NCBI GenBank assembly: GCA_001310555.1
Contig: BAXO01000042.1
Coordinates: 1 to 46,677, forward strand
Length of the DNA: 46,677 nt
Source of the DNA: Bacillus sp. JCM 19058
Lineage (GTDB): Bacteria > Bacillota > Bacilli > Bacillales_H > Bacillaceae_D
Direction: 5' to 3'
Position numbers and translations under genes: made by a program. The notes under the pieces are model-generated. The model was not told where the DNA came from, made no database searches, and saw only the letters and a list, made by a program, of their open reading frames with translations. This document shows positions 40,932-46,677 of this stretch, piece by piece. Position 1 is the first letter of the stretch; the number at the start of each line of letters is the position of its first letter.

Positions 40932-42964
40932 TTATTTCCTCCAATCGATCTGCTTCATTAATAATACGAACAAGCCCCCGACAACGGAACGGTTTTTGAA
41001 ATTAATTTGATGACCTTTAACCGTATCATACCAATCGGTCAGAGGGACTCTACTTTTCGATTCATTAAGAAAGTTCCATAACGGTTTAATCAAATCATCT
41101 GCATCCTTCTTATTGTCAGCTAATGCCGCCGCCCAAACGAGCCAATCCGCTTTTGTGTATGTGTCACGACTATCTAACGGTGTTCCATAGCGATTTTGTT
41201 TCGTTAAATAATAGGCGACCTCTTTTTGTCTGACTTCTTTAGGAAACAGATGTAAGGATAGAAAGGAATCCCAAATTAGATTATACTTCAGACTCCATGT
41301 CCCCTCTTGATCAAAAGTCAGCTTATAATGATCATCGTCTTTCGCCATTTGCTCCCACTGAACAGCCATTTCTTTCGCTAGCTCTCTATAAGACTTAGAC
41401 TCTTCGATTTTTCCAACCATTTCACACAACAAGCTATAGCATCCAATCCCCATAATCGCTTTAATTGAAAGGTTCGCATTATGAGCAAGATGACCAGCAA
41501 AATCATCGGTGCAAAGCTGATGCCCCGGATCAAGTCCATTTTCCTTTAAATAGTTGGCCCATTCCGTCAATCGTCCCCAGTTCTCTTCAGCAAAATCTGC
41601 GCGACCTTCTGCCATACAGACGGCCGCCATCATGATGAGCATATTGCCACATTCTTCGATAGGCATCTGGTTTTCAAGCTTATTTTCACCATATACTTGA
41701 CCATTTGCAAGAGGATACGTACCAACGTCATGAGGAGCAAACGGAAAATTCCATTCAGTAGAATTGGCATAACGGAAGATTGGCTCATCATTCCCTTGAC
41801 TAATGCGGGATTGTAAAGTAAATACAACGGGATTGAAGGGTAGCTAATATCAACAGTTCCAATACAACCATTGCTATTGCATTCTTTAGAAAGAAATAAT
41901 AAATTTCCTTCTTCATCATTAACCAATTTATGGGCAGCTATCGATTGACGGTATGCAAGGGAGAGGATTTCGGCATACCACCTTCCTCCCGCTTCCGTCG
42001 CGTCTTTTATCAATTTCTTATTAAAGATCGTACACTCTGCATGAATGTTAGAATATTCCTCAATCGTCTGTATTAGCATTTGTTCCATTGATAATCCATT
42101 CCGTCTCCAATATCCAGGTAGAGGTTGATGGAAATATTCAACCGAGTAAATATCATCGTAAGCTAATACAAGGAACTGTGATTGTTTTTCTGCATTTACC
42201 GATTCAAATGGTATTGTCACCGCCATGACCGGCTGCCCATCCTTCACTGATACAGGCATATTCTGCGCATCTTGTTCAGGAAGCGTGCGTTCTTCTATCC
42301 ATTGAGCTCTCACATCTTGTGATTGAATTACCGTTTTTGCTTTATTTGCATTCGGTACAATAAGCTGAACCCGTCCCCAATCAATTCGTGTGCCGTCCCC
42401 TTTTCGACGCAAGATCGGTTGCTCCACGGTCCCCATCGATAATAGCTCAATATTTTCCTTCAAAGAGGTACGCGACCAGTTCACCGTTTGCTCTGTATCA
42501 TGAACGCACCACTCACCAGTGAGATCAAAGTAAATGTCTACATCATGACTTAGATTATCATTGGCTTGAACAGCAAACGTGACATACGAAGCAGGTCGTG
42601 ACAACACATCCAAATTGTTTAACAGCAACGGTGTCATAAACTCCACTTGTAAAGTAATCCCAGCCCCTTCAAAAGTGTACCGTGTCGTCAGTGGTTCGAC
42701 AGCTAGGCTCGTTTGCTTCAGCGCAGGAGGTTCTTTTATTCTTTCGCTCTGATATGGAGCCCTACCAAGAAAACGATGAACGTATCCGTCAATGGCAATT
42801 AAGCCAACCATTCCATGTACTCCCTCGTCCCCTCCCTCATGATATGTCCAGTGTTTTGTGTCTTCATCATATAAATGGTCCGCATTTGACCAGACACTGA
42901 AATAAGGGTCTACCGTGACAAGCGGAACTGCAGGAGGTCTTAGTGAATCTACCATTTGGATCAC
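40932..42964 (-). CDS. GtaA-like protein (DUF4964/5127/4965/1793 architecture), frameshifted
   Basis: About 678 residues. N-terminal PPAVPLVTVDPYFSVWSNAD and beta-rich domain (YVTFAVQANDNLSHDVDIYFDLTGEW), then an (alpha/alpha)6-type part with YRQSIAAHKLV, NGCIGTVDISYPSIPLYLLYNP, MPIEECGNMLIMMAA and WLVWAAALADNK. This order is that of proteins annotated glutaminase A in fungi; bacterial homologues in glycan loci are probably glycosidases, so I leave the name open. No signal peptide. Start GTG 42964 (ATG 42955 possible). One break near 41796, where a G is missing before PIFRYANSTEWNFPFAPHD. Confidence 0.8.
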
Positions 42965-43033
42965 ACAACTTTCCTTTTAGTCGTTTTTTTGCCAATCTTC
43001 CTCTGATTACGACAAGCAATCTTTTTCATTACC

Positions 43034-44659
43034 CTAGTTCGACGTCCGGTATCGCATAAATTCCGTACCTTCTTGCGCTTGCTCAGCAATATCCGCCTCC
43101 ACTTCTTCTATTCCCGCATTGATTAATGCTGTCCGGGTCTCATTGATGATACGCAACGCTTCTTCATCTGATTGTGCGTAGATCGCTTGTTGAATAATGT
43201 CACCGAGATTTTCCATTACAGGCTGCAACTGTTCATAATTTGGGTGTTCTGTAAAGACAGAGCTTGGATTAATCCTTCAACTGGCTTGAGCCATCTTTTC
43301 TCACGACCTCTTGGGCTTTATCTCTCACCTCAAACCGTTTATTGAACTGATAGCCGTATGACCCACCTGCCAAGGAACGTCACGTGAGAAACCGGTTAGT
43401 TGTCTATAGAGATCGATTCCTTCTTGATCTAATTCGTTCGCTTCCATTTTTTCAACCATTTCTTCTTTTGCCACAATCTCTCCATCTACAACATCATAAT
43501 GCTCACCTTCTATCCCATAGTTTGCTAGTAGGTACTTCGTCACTCGTTAAAAAGTTAATCACACGTATCGCTGCCTCAAGCTTTTCTTCAGAAGCAACGG
43601 TTGGGATCGCAATTAATTCTGAGCCCGTCACATGAACCTCTGTTCGATAGCGGTCTCCGTTAAAGTTTTCTAGCGGGCCTAAAGGAACATACTTTTCTTC
43701 TAAACCGCCTTGACCCATATCACTCCATAACCCATCGAATTGATTTGGAACCACAGCATAACGACCTTGAGCCATTTTTTTCTCTTGCAATAGTTCCTGT
43801 CTGTGTGTAAACTTCTGGATCGAGTAAGCCTTCGCTCATTAATTTCCTCATAAATAGCACCCAATCCATGTACTCATCAGTCATAAAATTGTAGCTAGCT
43901 TTCCCGTCATCATCAAGCATCCATCCGCCAGCTCCCGCCACAGGTAAAAACATCTCTGACGTAATGTCTAATGGCCAGCCGTTATCATACGCGCCTAAAG
44001 GAAACACCACCTGGCCATTCGCTTCAAAGCCCCCATCCTGAACCGCCTTCAAAAATTCATAGAGATCGTCGGTTGTTTCGACATCTTGTGGATCGATTCC
44101 TACTTCTGCTGCAATATCTTCATGGACATATAATCCGTATAGCCAATCATAGATATCGTCTTCGGTAGCCGGATAACCTGAATGCAGCATAAATTGGCCA
44201 CCTTCTTGTTTGCTGAAAATATCATTATATAAAGATGGGGACATGTTCTCTTCTTTTATGAGTTCAGCCAAATTAGGATACTCTTCGATATACTTTGTTA
44301 AATCATGGAGCTGTCCGTCTCGGGCCGCTTGTAAAATCAGTTCGGCCTCTCTCCCCCATGCTGGGCCGATATACAAATCTGGCAAGTCGTTCGTTGCAAA
44401 AATCTGAATTAGTTTCTCGACTTCACTTCCACTTGTATGCTCATATTCCAAGATTACTCCTGTCTCTTCTTTTATTTTTTTCAGCGACAGGACTGTTCAA
44501 ATAGAATTCCGGATTAACTCCTGGGCCATTCCAGTTGCTGAGAACTCTAAGTGTCACCTCATCACCTTCGCCCCCCTCACTACTTGAACCCTCACTACAA
44601 GCAGCGATTATAAAGCTCATTAAAACGAATAATATTAAAGTTATTTTTTTCACGTTCAT
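43034..44659 (-). CDS. Family 1 extracellular solute-binding lipoprotein (LplA-like), frameshifted
   Basis: About 540 residues. Lipoprotein signal MNVKKITLILFVLMSFIIAAC with lipobox IAAC, then a Ser/Glu linker. The binding domain shows YEHTSGSEVEKLIQIFATND, LPDLYIGP, KYIEEYPNLAELIKEEN, GWMLDDDGKASYNFMTDEYMDWV and a C-terminal DIIQQAIYAQSDEEALRII. Binds an oligosaccharide for the two permeases encoded just upstream. Breaks: A/T run near 44475-44481, and single-base changes near 43800, 43537 and two or three between 43255 and 43345. The start has a GGAGGAGA ribosome site. Confidence 0.87.
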
Positions 44660-44681
44660 TCTCCTCCTTTTTCGAATTAAA

Positions 44682-45574
44682 CTAACCTTTTACTGCTCCA
44701 ATCATGACTCCTTTTACAAAGTATTTTTGCAAAAACGGATAGACACAAATAATCGGTAATGTTGCCACTATTAAGGTTGCCATTCGAAGAGACTCAGGCG
44801 TTGTCGTAGCTGCTCCCTGGGATACGGTTGAGCCTGATTGTGAAGCTCTTTGCGCAGCATTGGCTAGCGCTTCTGATTGAGTTAACAGATCGTTTAGCAA
44901 TGTTTGAACAGGGATTAATGACTGACTGTTAACGAAATAAGTACCTGTGAACCAATCGTTCCAATGAAAAACCCCCTGGAAGAGTCCTATTGTCGCAAGC
45001 ACAGGCATCGACAATGGTAAAATGATTCTCATAAAAATGCGAAAATCTCCTGCCCCGTCAATCTTTGCCGATTCTTCTAATGAATTAGGAGCTGTTGAAA
45101 AAACGTCCGCATAATGATGATATGGAAGAAACTAAATAGAAACGGGAGAACAAACACCCAAAAATTGTCGATTAATCCTAGTTGACGGTATAAGATGAAA
45201 TTCGGGATCATTCCTCCACTAAAAATAGATGGTATAAATATATAAAAAGTAATCAGCGTCTTTCCCGGCAAATCTCTTCTCGTAAGCGCATAAGCAAAGA
45301 GCGCCGATAAAAATACGTGTAATGCTGTTCCAATGAAGGTACGTAATATTGTAATTTTGTACGCATTCAAGAACTGACTATCTTGAAAAATTTGCATATA
45401 ATTCTCGAACGTAAACTCGCGCGGCCAAAAATAGATCGGATTTTGCATCGCGGCGGCGCCATCGCTCAAAGAGTATGCAAGTATATAGATAAACGGGTAC
45501 AACGTAGTACAAGCAAATAATCCTAAGAACAAGTAATTTACGAGCGAAAAGAGTGACCAGTTGTTCGTCTTCAT
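44682..45574 (-). CDS. LplC/CUT1-type ABC sugar permease, frameshifted
   Basis: Inner-membrane permease of about 298 residues. First helix (LVNYLFLGLFACTTLYPFIY), the long periplasmic-side segment FTFENYMQIFQDSQFLNAY, helices through TLITFYIFIPSIFSGGMIPN, then the EAA loop (SLEESAKIDGAGDFRIFMRIILPLSMP). It ends QKYFVKGVMIGAVKG, typical of LplC/YtcP proteins. One break: the A6 run near 45108-45113 should be seven. I start at ATG 45574; the frame is open to 45610, overlapping the previous permease. No ATPase gene is present, so a shared MsmX-type ATPase is likely. Confidence 0.87.
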
Positions 45575-45590
45575 TCCGTCATCACTTCCT

Positions 45591-46556
45591 TTACCATAGG
45601 GATGTTTCATTTACTTTTTTACTAATGCTGTTGGCAGAGATGATTAAAATTAACCCAATGAAGCCCTGGAAGAGACCAACGGCAGTTGCATAACTAATAC
45701 GGCCTCTCTCAAGTCCCGATTGAATCACATAAACATCTAAAACCGTTCCTATTGAAGCCGTTGCTGGTGTATTTAGTAGCAACAATTGTTCATAACCTGC
45801 TGTCATGATTCCTCCACAAGCCAGTAAGAACATAATGACTATGACCGGACTGATTGACGGAATTGTAATATGCCATATTTGCCTGAAACGACTCGCCCCG
45901 TCCATTCTGGCCGATTCGTACAATTGTTGATCCACGCCTGCTATCGCTGCTAAATAAATGATTGCGCCAAACCCGACACCTTTCCAAATATCTGAGAGTA
46001 GGATCACTTGATAAAAGTAATCAATCGTCCCCAATATTTGAACGCTTTCAAACCCTAATGACGTGATCACTTCATTGACTGGTCCGCCAAAGGGGGTTAG
46101 CATGCGTTGCAAGATCGTCACGACAACGACCCAGGAAATGAAATGAGGAAGGTAAGAGATTACTTGCACCGTTTTTTTAAATTTGATTTTTCTAACTTCA
46201 TTTAACATAAGAGCCAAAATAATTGGCATCGGAAAGCCAATAAGCAGCTTCAATAAACTAATGACTACTGTATTGCGAATAATATCCCAAGATTGATAAA
46301 AATCAAAAAACTGTTGAAAATATTTTAGACCTGCCATGGGCTTCCAAATATACCTTGAGTGAAATTAAAATCTTTAAAAGCTACCGTTAATCCATACATC
46401 GGTATGTACGCAAAGACAAAAAACCAAATAATTCCGGGGATCATAAAAAAATAATGAACACGATGATGCCACATTTTCTCCCAAATGCTTTTTTTTCTCA
46501 ATTTCATTGACATTTAGCTGCTGCTCTTTAACGTCTACTTTTGGAGTATGCATCAT
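45591..46556 (-). CDS. LplB/CUT1-type ABC sugar permease, frameshifted
   Basis: About 322 residues. A cytosolic N-terminus (MHTPKVDVKEQQLNVNEIEKK) precedes the first helix (YFFMIPGIIWFFVFAYIPMY) and MYGLTVAFKDFNF, a strong LplB/YteP signature. The EAA loop is ESARMDGASRFRQIWHITIPS, followed by five more helices. First gene of the importer operon in this window. Breaks: the T8 run at 46489-46496 (seven expected) and a missing G near 46336. Start ATG 46556 is the best-placed; an in-frame ATG at 46622 has the same upstream sequence because of a local duplication. Confidence 0.87.
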
Positions 46557-46588
46557 TTTCACCATCCTTCTCTCATACAGCGAATATT

Positions 46589-46602
46589 TGAAAGCGCATC
46601 CA
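46589..46602. promoter_or_regulatory. Possible cre site upstream of the LplBC-type importer
   Basis: TGAAAGCGCATCCA agrees with the cre consensus at about 12 of 14 positions and lies 33 nt before the permease start. A second partial element (GAAACGCTTT) is at the window edge on the minus strand. Confidence 0.35.
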
Positions 46603-46677
46603 AAAAATGCATTGATCACCATCCTTCATCAAAGTTTTCTATTTTTAATCATTGTATAGACAAAAGCGTTTCGTTGT

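Noticed and set aside
1..46677. Programmed frameshifting or phase variation through A/T runs as the cause of broken genes
   Set aside because: Breaks affect unrelated housekeeping, catabolic and regulatory genes alike, include non-run positions, and lack slippery heptamers with downstream structures in any consistent layout.
1..46677. CRISPR array, tRNA, rRNA, prophage or complete insertion sequence
   Set aside because: No regularly spaced repeats, cloverleaf sequences, rRNA landmarks, integrases or transposases were seen on either strand.

Overview
The window looks like chromosome from a low-to-mid GC Firmicute of the Bacillaceae type. The support is AGGAGG-type ribosome binding sites, CcpA-like cre sites, Bacillus-type GalT, PgcA and GlpD, Opp/Dpp-type and LplBC-type ABC importers, and intrinsic terminators. 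No rRNA, tRNA, CRISPR array, phage or complete insertion sequence was seen. A dominant feature is that almost every gene is interrupted by single-base indels, mostly at A/T runs of 7-8. Translation resumes in another frame with full family similarity, so I treat these as one gene each with frameshifts. Sequencing or consensus error is the likeliest cause.

Layout, left to right. (1) 28-8699, minus strand: a ROK repressor, glpD, phosphoglucomutase and galK-galE-galT, a complete Leloir route, with a promoter in front of galK. (2) 9344-10235: a lone alpha/beta hydrolase. (3) 10501-16639, minus: an AraC regulator, a sulfatase-fold hydrolase, ATP sulfurylase (start overlaps the hydrolase stop), an SLC13 permease with TrkA-C domains and a YtkA/FixH-like membrane protein. 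(4) 16996-29706, minus: a long catabolic run with two sugar isomerase/epimerase-type TIM barrels, two Gfo/Idh/MocA oxidoreductases, an ASRT (sensory-rhodopsin-transducer-like) beta protein, a second sulfatase-fold hydrolase, a complete Opp-type importer and three small mostly membrane proteins. A cre site overlaps its promoter.

(5) 30197-32236, plus: a UbiA-superfamily membrane protein followed by a canonical class I terpene synthase. This is the most unusual island in the window. (6) 32437-34300: a PhyH-type dioxygenase divergent from an AraC regulator, with a 21-nt-spaced direct repeat between them. (7) 34434-46556, minus: a second carbohydrate locus with a GntR/LacI hybrid repressor, an exported GxGYxYP protein, a decayed binding-protein remnant, a large TIM-barrel putative glycosidase, a GtaA/DUF4965-type protein, a lipoprotein binding protein and two LplBC-type permeases. 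A 15-bp element is shared by the repressor's promoter and the GxGYxYP promoter.

Working together, loci 3, 4 and 7 look like import and breakdown of decorated glycans whose oligosaccharides enter by ABC transport and are processed by cytosolic enzymes; galactose released could feed the Leloir genes. Both sulfatase-fold enzymes have Thr where sulfatases have the formylglycine Cys/Ser, so sulfate-ester chemistry should not be assumed. The terpene pair is unrelated in function and probably acquired.
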